Source: Microvelia longipes (Eukaryota; Arthropoda; Insecta; Hemiptera; Veliidae). From it: a stretch of DNA of 64,000 nt. Positions 1 to 13,200 of the stretch are shown one piece after another (positions within the stretch are counted from its first letter, which is position 1; every line of letters starts with the position of its first letter). The stretch covers positions 53,356,883 to 53,420,882 of the forward strand of contig JACMZG010001911.1 in the NCBI GenBank assembly GCA_018340805.1, written 5' to 3'. Both the position numbers and the translations under genes were made by a program. The notes below the pieces were generated by a model, which worked only from the letters and a program-made list of their open reading frames with translations, was not told where the DNA came from and made no database searches.

Positions 1-985
1 TTTGTCTACATATATATTTGACTCTTGATACTGCAACCTTACTATACATCAAAATTAAATTAGTTAAATTAGTGTCTTGATCAGCTATTTTAGCGAGTTT
101 GTCAGCTCTTTCGTTACCAGTTATTCCTGAATGGCGTTTGACCCATGAAAAATGTATAGCGATATTCCCTATGTTGTTATTACAGATTTTTCGTATTTCT
201 TGGATTAGTGAGGTTTTGATGGCATAATTGTTTAGTGACAAGAGTGTAGCTGGGCTACCTGTTTTTATGGTAATTTTTTTATTTGCCACATTTATATTTT
301 GTTTTTCTACACATTCTAATGATTTAAGTATTGCCAGTTGTTCAGACTGGTAGTTAGAACATTCTGAGTTTAATCTAAACTTTCCCTCGTCGGTAACTTT
401 TCCTCCCGAACTAACAATAAAAGCACAGCCAACTCCATCTTCACTTTTGCTACCATCGGTGTAGAGAGCAAATTCATAATTTTAATCCAGGGGATTATGT
501 ATAATGTCCAATTTTTTTTGTTGCTGCTGGATGAGGCCATTTTTTGAAACATGTTTGTTTTTCTAAAGTGTCAAAAGTCATGTATGGTAAATTTATTTCC
601 TGTGTAATTCTGTAGAGTTCTATATATTTTGGGTTAATTTTTTGCAAATTGGTAGAATTCCTGCGATTACACAAGCCGCATGAAAGGATATGGTTTTACA
701 ACCTTTTGATAATTCTTATGGCTATGATCCTTTGTACTGAATTGAATTTACTCATATTTCTTTTAGTTTTCAAACCATCGGCCCAAACAGGTGCAGCATA
801 TTCCAACATTGGGCACAAAGCTCCTTTATAAATAACTCTTAGTGCTTTCGATCCTATACCCCATGTGACTTTTGTAGATTTGGAAAGTATATTATACATA
901 GCTTAGTACTTTAGATGTTATATGGGATATATGTTGATTCCAAGCCCATTTGCTGCTTAGAGTTACTTCTAAGTATCCATTTAAA
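1..985 (-). pseudogene. Non-LTR retrotransposon 3' part: RT end plus RNase H, degenerate
   Basis: Translating the minus strand gives, in order, the end of a reverse transcriptase (YLEVTLSSKWAWNQHI from about 985; then a frame reading RVIYKGALCPMLEYAAPVWAD at 840-770; then, after a frameshift, KTISFHAACVIAGILPI near 690-640) and an RNase H domain from 480 to the left edge (YTDGSKSEDGVGCAF, then WVKRHSGITGNERADKLAK). This is the usual order in R1/I/Jockey-type LINEs. Lesions: at least three frameshifts in the RT part, an in-frame TAA at 482-484 just before RNase H, and TGSPATL where a second catalytic Asp (TDS) is expected. The element runs off the left edge. The exact clade is not resolved. 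Confidence 0.88.
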
Positions 986-1117
986 GTAATATTTAATTAT
1001 TTTTTGTTGTGTCTTCTTGTTATGTATAGATATTATGATTTAGATTGGCTTAATTTTTGCTTATTTTTATGTGCCCAGATGTTAATAGTCATAAGAGATT
1101 CAAAGGCAGATTGAGTA

Positions 1118-1497
1118 GGGCATAATGTATCAAATAAGTAGGTTTTACCTTATATAAAGGGTGGGTCCCTTATCATACTATATACAATTGGGAAAGAGTA
1201 TTATAAGGGACCTACACTATAAGAATATAATATTCCCTTTATCGGCTATGTAGAATGGCTTTGGGGCTTTGAGTATGGCAGACATATGGGAGCCTTTCTA
1301 CAAACCCGACAAAGGGTATATTTTAAGTTTAAGTTCATTATCTCTTATATAATATAATATAAGAATATAATATAAGGGTATATTCTTCTAGGATGGGCCC
1401 CTTATAGCATTCTTAACCCATTGTAGATAGTATGATAGATAAGGGCCCCACCCATCATTTAAAGTATAACCTACTTATTTAATAAATTATTGCCTTA
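1118..1497. repeat. MITE-like inverted-repeat element
   Basis: The ends near 1127-1170 and 1441-1490 are inverted copies: AAATAAGTAGGTT on the left recurs in reverse complement on the right, next to GGGTGGG and its complement. Inside are shorter hairpins built on GGGTGGGTCCCTTAT and its complement (around 1163-1213 and 1391-1455). No coding capacity is seen. This fits a small non-autonomous DNA element, but target duplications could not be defined. Confidence 0.55.
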
Positions 1498-1560
1498 ATC
1501 TCCATAATATATTCCTATTAAAAGCCCCAAAACCTTTTTACAAACCCTAGAATCGATGTA

Positions 1561-1640
1561 TTATATTCTTTTAGGGTGGGTTCCTTATAATACTTTTACC
1601 CTATTGTAGATAGTATGATAAGGGACCCACCTTTAATATT
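1561..1640. repeat. Extra copy of the GGGTGGGTCCCTTAT hairpin
   Basis: A hairpin with arms GGGTGGGTTCCTTAT and ATAAGGGACCCACC around a TTTTACCC-TTGTAGATAGTATG loop. The arms and loop match those in the neighbouring inverted-repeat element, so this is a third partial copy of the same unit. Confidence 0.6.
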
Positions 1641-1872
1641 TTAATATTATTTTAACTAATAATAATAACTTTTATATTTATCTTATCTTTAAAATAAACT
1701 TTGTTTACTTTAAAATAAAAAGTTGACGGGAAATTTATTTGTTTTGATTTTGCGATTGAGTCCCATCGCATATCATACCATATCATACTCCAACCTAAAT
1801 TTAATCACACACGGTTTTATGGCATTACCAAGACTACAGATAAAATAAAACGAATGTACAAATAGAAATTTT

Positions 1873-2450
1873 AACAAAAAGTAAAATTTTATTAAACATT
1901 AAGTTATTTCAATTCACAATTCGTTTAACGCAAAGTTATAGTAATTATATTTTCGACTGAAAATTTAAAAAAGGCTATGTAGGTAATGTCAACGCAATTT
2001 TTAATACGTGCTCTATCATTGAAAATATTAATAATCATCAAGACCCATAGGTTAATGGATTTCAAAAACAAAAAGTAAAATTTTATTAAACATTAAGTTA
2101 TTTCAATTCACAATTCGTTTAACGCAAAGTTATAGTAATTATATTTTCGACTGAAAATTTAAAAAAGGCAATGTAGGTAATGTCAACGCAATTTTAATAC
2201 GTGCTCTATCATTGAAATATTAATAATCATCAAGACCCATAGGTTAATGGATTTCAAAAAAAAAAAAAAAAAATTTTATTAAACATTAAGTTATTTCAAT
2301 TCACAATTCGTTTAACGCAAAGTTATAGTAATTATATTTTCGACTGAAAATTTAAAAAAGGCAATGTAGGTAATGTCAACGCAATTTTTAATACGTGCTC
2401 TATCATTGAAAATATTAATAATCATCAAGACCCATAGGTTAATGGATTTC
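1873..2450. repeat. Tandem repeat, three copies of about 193 bp
   Basis: Three nearly identical head-to-tail units, each from an A-rich start followed by ATTTTATTAAACATTAAG to the end GGTTAATGGATTTC. The same base recurs at 1891, 2085 and 2278, giving periods of 194 and 193. Copies differ by only a few bases (TTTTTAATACG versus TTTTAATACG; a run of A at the start of copy 3). Such high identity implies recent duplication or homogenisation. There is no ORF. Confidence 0.93.
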
Positions 2451-3146
2451 TTATTGCAAAAATAATCTGTTCCCCATAGCCTGAGAAAAAATAGAGACCA
2501 AAGCTAAACATTTAAAGTCCCGAATATGAGTACATAAATAATATAACCTTTATACTTATGACTCGCGTGTCTGATTATCCTAATTGAGTTTTTTTCCAAC
2601 CAGGCAAATGCCAGGTTGAATCATCGAAACTTTGTCCACTTACTGTATTGCAAACTTCCCGACAGTACCAACCTATTCAAAATACCATAAAAAAATAATC
2701 CTTCGATGAATCTGCAACAAATATGATCTTAAAATAAAACCGTACTTTATTAGTTAGGGGAAATTTATATAAAATTTTATGTACAATATTTCTTCGGTTT
2801 ACACAAAATGAATTTTGTATACACTTGCCGCTAAATGATTGATTAAAAATACATTCATTGCGTTTTTTGTTTTTTTCCTTGGTGATTTCAAGGTATCGAT
2901 TAATTTATCTTTTTATGTCATAATGCATTTAAGAACTGTCATTTGACTTATGATATTGTTAATTTTAGCAATCGTAATTAAATGACAGATAAGGCCTCAT
3001 GAAGCAACAAGTAGATACAGTATTTTAAATAGCTCGTGTATTACCAGAATCCTGTTGCTCTGGCCGCATTCTTTACTCACAGTCGAACTACTGTTTTCTT
3101 TGCTAGTTGCGAAAGGTGCTATATTACAACTAAGCGAGTAAATAGA
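2451..3146. other. 3' flank / probable 3' UTR of the acyl-CoA synthetase gene
   Basis: No coding region is seen. It lies directly downstream of the minus-strand stop at 3147-3149 and probably carries the 3' UTR in its right part. Nothing else recognisable. Confidence 0.4.
2746..2751 (-). promoter_or_regulatory. Candidate poly(A) signal of the acyl-CoA synthetase gene
   Basis: AATAAA on the minus strand about 400 bases after the stop codon. It is the first exact copy of the hexamer found downstream. AT-rich DNA gives such hexamers by chance, so this is only a candidate. Confidence 0.3.
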
Positions 3147-4157
3147 TTACATAACAGCGTTCAATCCTGCGATTAGTTTTGTTTTGAGCAAACGTCTTTT
3201 CTTCTTCCCTGTAGATGTATACGGTATAGAATCAATAAAAAGTATTCCTCCGCGCAATAATTTGTGCTCTGATACTCGCTCTAAAAAAAAAATAAATACT
3301 AATGCAAACAAATAAAACACTTTTTAAAAAAAAAATAAATTACTATTCATACATTAGCTAAATTTCTATTCCTCGTGAAGATTGTTTTTTATTTGAGAAT
3401 AGTATTGTTTTTTTATCACTTAATAGTAGTGAAAATGCAGTGGTACTAACTGCTAAGTGAGCCAAAGTGTATGTTCCTTTCTCCAAAAACCATCCCCAAA
3501 ATAATGCCCAGTCACTACACTACGCTATCTTATTCTCATCTGCTTCTCGCTATGATGGTTGAACATCCTAATTACATCCTTCATTGCAGATAGATAGTTT
3601 TTAAGTCAAGAAATTTGACTCCTATCTCTCGTAGAGAAAGTAAGCAATGACCATCTGTATCTTATTCGTACCATTTACTAACTGAAACTACTGGAAAAGT
3701 TTGCTTAAGCCCTTATAAAATCTTGTTCTAGAGAATTTAATTGTTCTTGGCTGCCATAAAGCCACAGTGATAAAATAACAAAGATATGAGGTCTTAGAAG
3801 TATTACAGGAATAAAGCTAAGATACTCACGTGATACAAAGTCAAGTAATTGAGTTTCTGTAACCTGCTCTTGTCTGACTACAAAAGCAGCTGGATGTTCT
3901 CCATCTAATGGATCCGGTATTCCAATAACTGCACAATCTCTGACAGCAGGGTGAGAAAGAAGTACACTTTCTACTTCAGCCGGAGCAATCTGAAAAATTC
4001 AAGTATGCCAATCGAGAATTGGCCTTTAAAAGCGCCGTTAACTACTCACTTCAGGCATGAAGCATAATATCTCTCTGGTTTTGTAAATGGTATTATCGCC
4101 GAAACTGGTACTACTGGTAGCATAAGTAAAATCTATCTATAATTAGACTTAATTGGT

Positions 4158-4201
<44 letters not shown>

Positions 4202-7200
4202 AAATCACATGTTTAATCGTCTAGCAAATATGGCTTCTAAGAAATGTACTTTTCTTAGAAGACAAGAGCGCCGAAGCCAGTAATCAGATATTTAAGATTC
4301 ACTGAGCATTAATAAGGTGATCTGACCATTCACGATTCTCTCTACGACAAATATATGATAAATTATAGTCTTTTGTGTGCTTTGCCCCTATACATAATAC
4401 ATAAACGTTATTAGCAGAATTATAGGTATTATAGTCTTGGTTGTCCAAGCAATCAACTGATAATGGCATAAACAGGCGTTTAGTGTATTTTAAATTTTCC
4501 GAAAACTGTAAGTATAATATACAAGAGAATAATAGACATAATTTGATTAAAAACGTAAATGTTGGAGCGCCTGTATTCATATCGAACCTCCCATGTCAGG
4601 CGCTACATTTAATGTCTAAGCTAAATAAAGTGAGGATTAATATTTTCTATTAAGAATAAAAATGATTTAAATTTGATGACTAAGAATGAAAAACTGCTTT
4701 GACAGTTCGCCGATGATATCAATTGGCCTATCAAGACTTTATTGATTAGAAGTACTGTGCTTTGCACTCATCGAATACTCAGTTCTCTTACTACTAAAAA
4801 TAATTAATAGTGGAAATTTGTTTGCTACTTTAAAGTTCTACCATAGGGAATATTGCTAATAAGTTGTGATATTAAGAATTCTGAACCACATAATAACATT
4901 CAGTTATATTTTCGTACGGTTCAGAAGTGTCAAAACGTGTCATCTGTGATCTCATAGTCTTTCTTTTGCATTTCCTTAGTACAATTACTTTATTTTCATC
5001 TATTAATTTTTAAAAAGTCTTCATGGAAGCTGTTTGATGTGAAGATAAATTTTCTATACTTTGTTCTTTGCAAAACGAACGATGCGAAAGGTAATTTTAC
5101 TGTAAACGCGATACTGATTTTGATTTGAAATCATTTGAAGAAGTATTATGTATATTATATATGTTATGGTGTATTACATGTACATTATGTTTAATCTAAG
5201 AAATATTATTTTACCTGATACACTCTATACTTGATAAGTTCTTTTAATCTATCAACAATGTAGATAAAACCTTCTTCGTCATAGTAAGCTATATCTCCTG
5301 TATGAAACCAGCCCTCGTCGTCATATACTTCTTGGGTTGCTTCTGCGTTGTTAAAGTATCCCAGCATAAAATGAGCAGCTTTAAAGCACAGTTCTCCTTC
5401 ACAGTTTACTCCTAAAGATTCACCCGACTCAGTATCTATTATCTACAACAGTCCAATGTTTATTGTTTAATGCTCTGGTTAAAATTTCTAATTAATCCTT
5501 TTAAAGAGGTATGAAATTTCCTTTCATTTGTTTGGACATTTTGGCTTATTCATATTTGAAGGAGAAATATTCAAAATATCTATTAATAAAATTTTCTCGG
5601 CTATTTGGTTCAAAAGAGATTGTTTTTATATGAAAATTAATATCATGACTACACCCATAAACACGCTCAAGCGGAATATTTTCATGTTGATTAATAACTT
5701 ATCCTTGTCTTTACCTATACTATAACTTATCCTTTCTACTTCTCTATACTCTCTTATAAAATAGTATAACGAAATAATAATTTACCCTAAATTGAATTCC
5801 AGGTAATACTCTTCCACAAGAACCTGGTTTTACTCCTAGTAGTGATGTAATTGCTATTCCAACCTCAGTCATTCCTGTAAAAAAATTATCTGGACTAAAC
5901 TTTAGCTCGATGTGTCCTATATAAAAAGCGACTATGACAAAACAACCAACATTGAATGTTGTCCGTACAGACAAAGAACGTAGCATTAATACTATTTTCA
6001 CTTACAATTTAAGGGTTAAATCGTTTTCACGGCCTGCCCTAGTGAACAATGCCTATAGCAGCTGACTAGAAGCTGATTACCCACACTCTAAACGATTTAA
6101 GGCTCACCGCGTAGGCCGTTTGCCTGAATATTTCGAGTTAAATTCTCTATAATCTGAAGAATGGGTATACCCTAAGATTTTTAGGCGAGAAATAGGGCTT
6201 TTATATTACAGGTTATTTACAAAAGCCTCCCAATTGAAAGGTTCTCGTTAAAATATTTGAATCTTGGCTAACTAGGTTTTTGGAAAAACATAAGACCTTA
6301 AATTCTTGGTGATTAATGAAAACTTCAGTCCTTTAAAATATTTTATTTAGTTTACATAAAAATTAACAACAGACGTTTCGCCTTTTTAATATATTGATAA
6401 AAAAATAGATCAAATATATTTTTTCATTGTTTATCACTGAAGATGGTTGGCTTTGGCAGGCGAAACGTCTGTTGGTAATTTTTTTGTAAATTAAACAAAA
6501 TGTATTAATTATTAAACAGACCAATAATAAATTTGTTAAATAAGACCCTAAATACAACGTTAACAGTGCTTGGAGTATATAGAAATAAATTAAATATGAA
6601 GAGGGTAATTTCATGCCACATGATAAGATGTATGTTAATCCGGAGTTGTTACATTCTTTCAACTTTCCATTCAACATTTTTTAGGAACAAGTTGCTATTA
6701 AGTATCTTTTGTTCTTATTTTATAAGATCCACACCTAACCTAATGTTCCAATTACGAATGATCGAACTCACCGTAAGTTTGAAGTACTGGCGTTTTGTTT
6801 CTAAACAATTCTCTCATAATTTTGATTTGAGCGTCAGCACTTAGTGACGCTCCTCCTACCGATACTGCTCGAAGACTGCTTAAATTATAAAGAGGTGCTT
6901 TTTTGAATATTGCTAGTTTCTTTAGAACAGTTGGTGATGTAAACCATGAATTTGCCTGGAACAGAGGCACAAAATTATTAAACGCGCATGAAATACTATA
7001 ACGCGATTTAAATCTACCCTTTTTAAACAGTTAGCTGAAAGTTGTTACTATTGGTGAAACTGTTAAAGTCTAATGAAAGAAAAAATTTGGTCAAATTTAC
7101 CCGGAAGTTATAGCACTCTCATGTGTTTGAGGAGATCGGTTGGTTTATGAATTTAACAACTCCCGATGATTTAAGACGTTGGTACCTGATATAAATGAGA

Positions 7201-10200
7201 ATAGGGAGAATGAAACGTTTTGCTCTTTCAGAACAGTTGTATCAGCACTCACCAAAGAAAGAATTTAAAAATTAAATAACTAGAATTAACGACATTTAAT
7301 GTAAAAAACACTAGAGACTTTTTAAAATTTTCAGTTAACGCAATAGGTCTAATGACCACAGCAAGCCCAGCAAAATTGAATCCTTCATTTGAATAAGTTA
7401 TCAGAGTTATCGAAAAATGAAGTGAAAAATGGTAGTAGAGTATAGTAGAGTTTTGCTCTAATAAAATTACTTGTATCCTCACAACTCAAAATAAGTTAGT
7501 TAAACTTATTTAACTATCTGGTGAAACTTGGAGTAAAAAAACAGTTGGAGTAACCTTTCTTAGACTAAAAATCTTTCTTTAACACTGTCACGACTATTAA
7601 TAATAACAGAGGACAAATGTTCTTAATATTTTATTAAATACATATTTTATTTAATATTATTTCATTTTAGAAAATGTGTGATGTCCCCTTTTCAAACCAG
7701 CTTCGGGACTATAATGTTACTTTATTAATTACCAACCTTAAAATTTTGAATAGTGCTAAGGAGAACCTCTTCTTTAGCGACACCTCTGAAGAAGATACGT
7801 TTTGATCCACTCATTATACTAGTTAATAAAGTAATAACTCCACTGATCCAAAATAAGGGGCTTGTAGCTAGTTCTATTAATTGTGGGGCGTCTTCGTCAT
7901 TATGAGAGCTTCCCATCCTGTTAATGATATTGATTCATATATTAATAGTAAGATAAGAGTTAAATAAATACTTAAAATTTAAAAAACAATTATATCACCC
8001 GAATCAATTTGAAATTTTGCACTAATGTCCTATAAAATACCAACGCTAAGTTTCATTACATTTACAGCATTTTTCAAATATTTTTTTTTTAAATAAATCA
8101 AAAAATTGTTTAATAAAGTGTTGACATTTGGCACGTGTGTACATGCACTGTATACTACGGTATTTGTCGGATCACTAATGTTAAGCTGCACCGAGCGAGG
8201 TCAGTACCTGGATGGGTGGCTGCTTGGAATAAGATTGATCTTTTTCCTCTCTTAGGACAAGAGGAATCACCAATAATAATTAGGTAATTCCTGTATTAGT
8301 GAGGTTAAACTTTACAAATTCAATATATTGAGAAAATGTTCCGAGGTAACCCGCACCTGATTTTTTTATCTTCGAATCAAATTTATTTTTGAAAGAACGA
8401 AACTATGTCCTATTACTTTTCGGCTTTCTATTTTATGACGAATTTCTTGAGGAAAAAGTTTATTTTTGTTACAAATAATGAACTTACTAAAATTGTTACT
8501 TACACTTGCTGCATAACTTTAAAAATATAGAGGAAATAAATATCGGGTATGCGAACTCCTTTAGGTAATCCTGATGTACCACTTGTAAATAAAACCATAA
8601 CAGTGTGCTTCATTGGGTTTTCTATCTTTGGCATGAATTCTGGATCTGTCGGCTCTATCAAATTCTGAAAAACGCATTTAGCTGTTAATTGGAATTTTAG
8701 AAGAAAGGAACTCAGAATGTTGTTGTGTAGGACTTTATCTTTCAAAGATAAAGAGCGATCATGGGTATTACCAAAACATTTACCGTGTTATATTTAAATG
8801 AAAATAATGATTTAATTTAATATAAATAATGCGGTCATAGTCCGCAGCTCATTACTTAGACTAAACCTATGAGAAATAGTGAAATAAACGGTTAAGAATA
8901 CAGCTATTAAATCAATCTAAACAAGTTATAAAGATTGACTTACATTGAAAGAAAAGTATACTTGTTGACTTTTACCGGATACAATGATAACAGTATCCAT
9001 GTCTAGTATTGCTAAGGCCGCTTCTACTTTTTTTAATGTCTTACCACCCTCACTGTATATTATATCTGGTTTTACTATATCGAATATATGACACATCTCG
9101 TCTGAAAAAAAACGTTATGAATACATATTATAATTTAATTGTACTGTTCGAAAAATAAAATAATAAATAAGTAAATAATAAAATAAGTAATTTTAGTAGC
9201 AGAGTGGTTTTGCTTCAATTGGAAGGTTCAAAAGGTTTTGAGTTGCATGTCTCTATGCTATTGATTAATATAAATTATCCGCACTAAAACAATCATGCTG
9301 CATCCTTAAAAGTACAAAATTAAGAAAAACTTCAATAAAAGGTCTAGTTATAGTTTAATGTACTATTGTAAGAAAGAAGTGTTTAATTTCCTAAGTCTAC
9401 TTTTAAATTAAAGAAGAATTTTTTCATAATTTATCAACTTTGCATTTTATTTTACTATCTTACCTGGTGTGAGAGAAGGGTCTAAAACAGAAACCGTCGC
9501 TCCTAGTAAGATACAAGCTAAGAACAATATGTGTGCTTCTTGTGAGTTGAATGTGACTAATAATACTAATGACTCCTGAGTAACACCTTTCTTGATCAAC
9601 CCCTGTACTATTGATAAAGACAGCCTTGTCAAATGAGCGAATGTCAGTTCTCGTCCAGTCTCTACTTCTACCTGAACAAACAAATGAGCCTGCTAAAAGT
9701 AACTATTTTCCTTTTAAATAACAATACCGTTCGGTTAAAATTTGTAGTATCGTTGGAAAGCCACGAACAGATTTATTAAGATTTATTTTGTTGAGGCTAA
9801 AATATTAATGTATCGTTGAAACGCTTTAAATAAGCGCTTTGAGCTGTATTCGGCCAAGTCAATTAATTTTTAAGAAAAGTTACGTTTTGTAACATTCCTA
9901 AGAATTAACAATAAATTATTCAAATCAATAAAATTGTCTTGTCATGATTGACATTGATTGCTACAGCACTTCCCCTCTTGTATCTTCGATACGCGATCTT
10001 CCGTTGGCTGGCATTATTCTTTCTACCAATACGTTCTACAGTTTATCATTCACGCTTATTCAAAATACTTTTTCACCATGGTGCAGTACTTCGTACGGCC
10101 TCTAATATGGTGTAGACAGCGGTCCATGAGGTGCATATGCGCGTAATAGTAAAGTAACTCTTGTTTTTGGATGCTTTGCTCCTGCCAATCTTGCAAGTTC

Positions 10201-13200
10201 GTTGAATTGCGTGGATTCATATTGTCTACCTTTGTCGATGGTGATTTTTATCGGTGTGGTGAATCGGCTGATAAAGTTAAAATAGAACGCTCTAGCAAAA
10301 TTTTCAGCCTTGATGTCTGCCACAAGGATAGCTTCCGACCATCTAGTTAACCTGTCGATAATTGTGAGGCTGTACCTTAAGCCACACAAATATGGTAATG
10401 GACCAACATTGCCCAAATGAATATGAAAGAAACGTTCATTTGGTTAAGGAAATTCAAATATTTTGCTTTTTTAGTCTGTCTACCTACTTTTGCCTTTTGA
10501 CAAGCGCAGCATTGTTTTGTCCATTGATGACATTTTTTTAACCCTTGGCCAAACAAAACTGATGGAAGAAGTTACGGATTATTTTTATTCCATAAAAGTA
10601 TATGGTCTTTTATGGAAAAAAAGTCCATACAACAAGCAACCTTAAGTTATCTCATGGTTGCTGACTTTTTACATCATAAATAATTTATGTTTTTGAATTT
10701 AGTAAATGCCGTAAGTTCTCATAAAGTTGTGGATTTTAAAATTGATGAAAGCTCTTAATCTTATACCTGTGCTTTCTTTACGCACCATATTGTTTTTCAG
10801 TATCATCGCTTAGCTTTCTCAAAAACCCTAGAGCCCACTTTTTGCTGCTGACGTAAGATCTATTGCTGATGAAAGCTGGAAACCTGACTTTGGATGGGAT
10901 AATAATGTTTTTTAGCAAGCTCGTTTCACGTTTCAAAAGCTGCACTTTCATCAGCTGTCCAATTAAGCTTTCTACGATCACGTTGCTTTCTTTTAAATAA
11001 TGCAATAAAAGAATTTGAATTTCGGCAATGTTAGGAAGAAAGTCCCCTAAAGTCCCCGCAAAGCCACCTCTCTCCGTTTTTTTTGGGACCATGAGCAGGG
11101 GACTGGCCGAGTGACTATAAAAAGGTCTGCAGATCCCTGCTTGTAGCATTAATTCATATTTTCGTAGAGCAAATTTTAGTTTGACGGGATCTAGTCTACG
11201 TTAATTGTCATGTATAGTAGAACATCTTGTCGACTATGTGAGGTGACACAAAGTGCTTAAATCAAACACGGACCTATGGAATGGGTTGTAGTCAAGTCTA
11301 TATACTTAGGCAGAAAGTTTATATAAGATGATTTTGTTGTTTCGCTGACCAATGATGTGGTGCATGCATCGCACAATTTACGGTTTATCTGCACCGAGAA
11401 TTGGTTTCGAAACGGCAGCTGTGAAAAAAACCACAAAATGGTATGGCCCATAGCAAAGTCGAGCTCCATGTTATGATTAGCATGCGCTGTAATTTTTCTT
11501 CTGATTGCTATGTACATTAAAAAGTTACTAAGGGTATCTAAGCCATGCTTGAGTAGAGATTTTGGAACTGCTGATCTGTCTGCGCCAATAAGCACAAGGA
11601 ATTGTGAGGCAAAGTTTTATCGTGGCGATAAAGGTGACTTAGTGATTTTATCCCAGTTATTTACTTGGGAACCAGACCGCTAATTTATTCTTAGCGATAC
11701 ATTTTTAGGAAACTCTCTTCCAAAACTAGAATTATAAAAACATATTGCTGTATCAGGTGACCAAACTCTGAAGACCTAAGTATTTTACGTCGTAATTATT
11801 TTGACTTTTAATTCAGAAATCTCACTTTCGTTGTCCCTATATCCAACTATAGAAGTATTTAATTAAGCATATCTATTTAATTAACAGTATTAGCTTGCTT
11901 CATATTAACTTCACTAGCAAATACCATTTTGTAGGCAATGATTTTGTTATTTTGACCATTGATGTGGTGCATGTATCGCACAATGTACGGTTTATCTGTA
12001 TGGAAAATTGGTTACAGAAATCTCTATGAGATAACTCATTGATATTTTATTTGCTTCCTGTTAAAACAAACTGGATGTTTTGGGGAAGGTTTTTAAATCA
12101 GATATGTATTCTCCAAAATGTCAAACTAAGCGTTCTTTAATGGTTTTGTATTTATTAGCTATGGGTGGATTAATCACTATATCGCTTACTTTTGTAATTA
12201 TATTTGTAGGTACTGATCCTAAATCATAGGAATTTTCAGCTTGGTCGAAAGTAACCCTTGTGGCTTACAATTAGGATCAACTTAAGAATACTAGAGTTGG
12301 ATTTTCTTTGTAGAACGTAATGGTTCGTAAGATGTTATAGGGTAGAGTGTTTTCAGGGTTTCAGTTTCTGGTCAACGGAGCTTTTGATAGTGTAACTGTC
12401 AATTTTGTTTCAGCTGAGGGTGTAGATTTGTCTTTTGAAACAAGTTTCGTAGGCATTCTTAACTGAGAGCCACCCCTGGTAAATATTTAACTTAAACGCA
12501 AGAATGAAACATATTATTAACAATACGCGAAGTAAAAATCTCGAACAATTCTGTTCAAGCATACGACTTTTACTTTCTTTCATGACTCTCGCATCAGAAT
12601 AATGGAATAGTATGAGTCAGTTTAATGTTTGGCGAAGGCTGTTTTACCTTACAAATATTTTCGTTTCTTTTGTGTAAGATAATTTTGTCTAATTTATGTT
12701 TCAAGGCGGTTATTTATATTTTAATTTTAAATCATTTGTAGAACCACAGTCTTTGTTATTACCTAATTTATTCATTGAGTTTTACGAAAAGAATAAAAGA
12801 ACATGGACAACTTGTTATGAATTCTTCAAAGTCAGTTATAGGTATTTAGTCGACTATGTAATGTATTATAAAGAGAAATGATGATACAAATATGATTCAC
12901 AAATTTGCCTCAAGCAAGACCAAGGGCACTTCTCTTATGTATCATTAGATAAGGAAGCATGTAATGAAGCACAGAAGACGTTCGATGTTGATAAGGTGAA
13001 ATATTATTACTAATTTATTTCTTTTTATTATTATATTTTTATTATTTAAATATTATTACAGTAATATGTCTGGCATGACTACTTTACACTTGATTCGACT
13101 CATTTATTTCTCATTATCGATTTCTTGTCTACTTGGAATTCCATGACTTTGTAAACTTAAACTACATTTTCATTTATAAATCATTCAGCTACTTGAAAAG

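Noticed and set aside
1873..2450. CRISPR-like array
   Set aside because: Three 193-bp direct units without spacers in a eukaryotic genome; a plain tandem repeat.
4299..4653. Overlapping ORFs of 93 and 70 codons on opposite strands
   Set aside because: They lie in an intron of the synthetase gene, lack family motifs and add nothing to the spliced frame.
8177..8229. Functional 5S rRNA gene
   Set aside because: Only the 3' half is present and flanks are unrelated.
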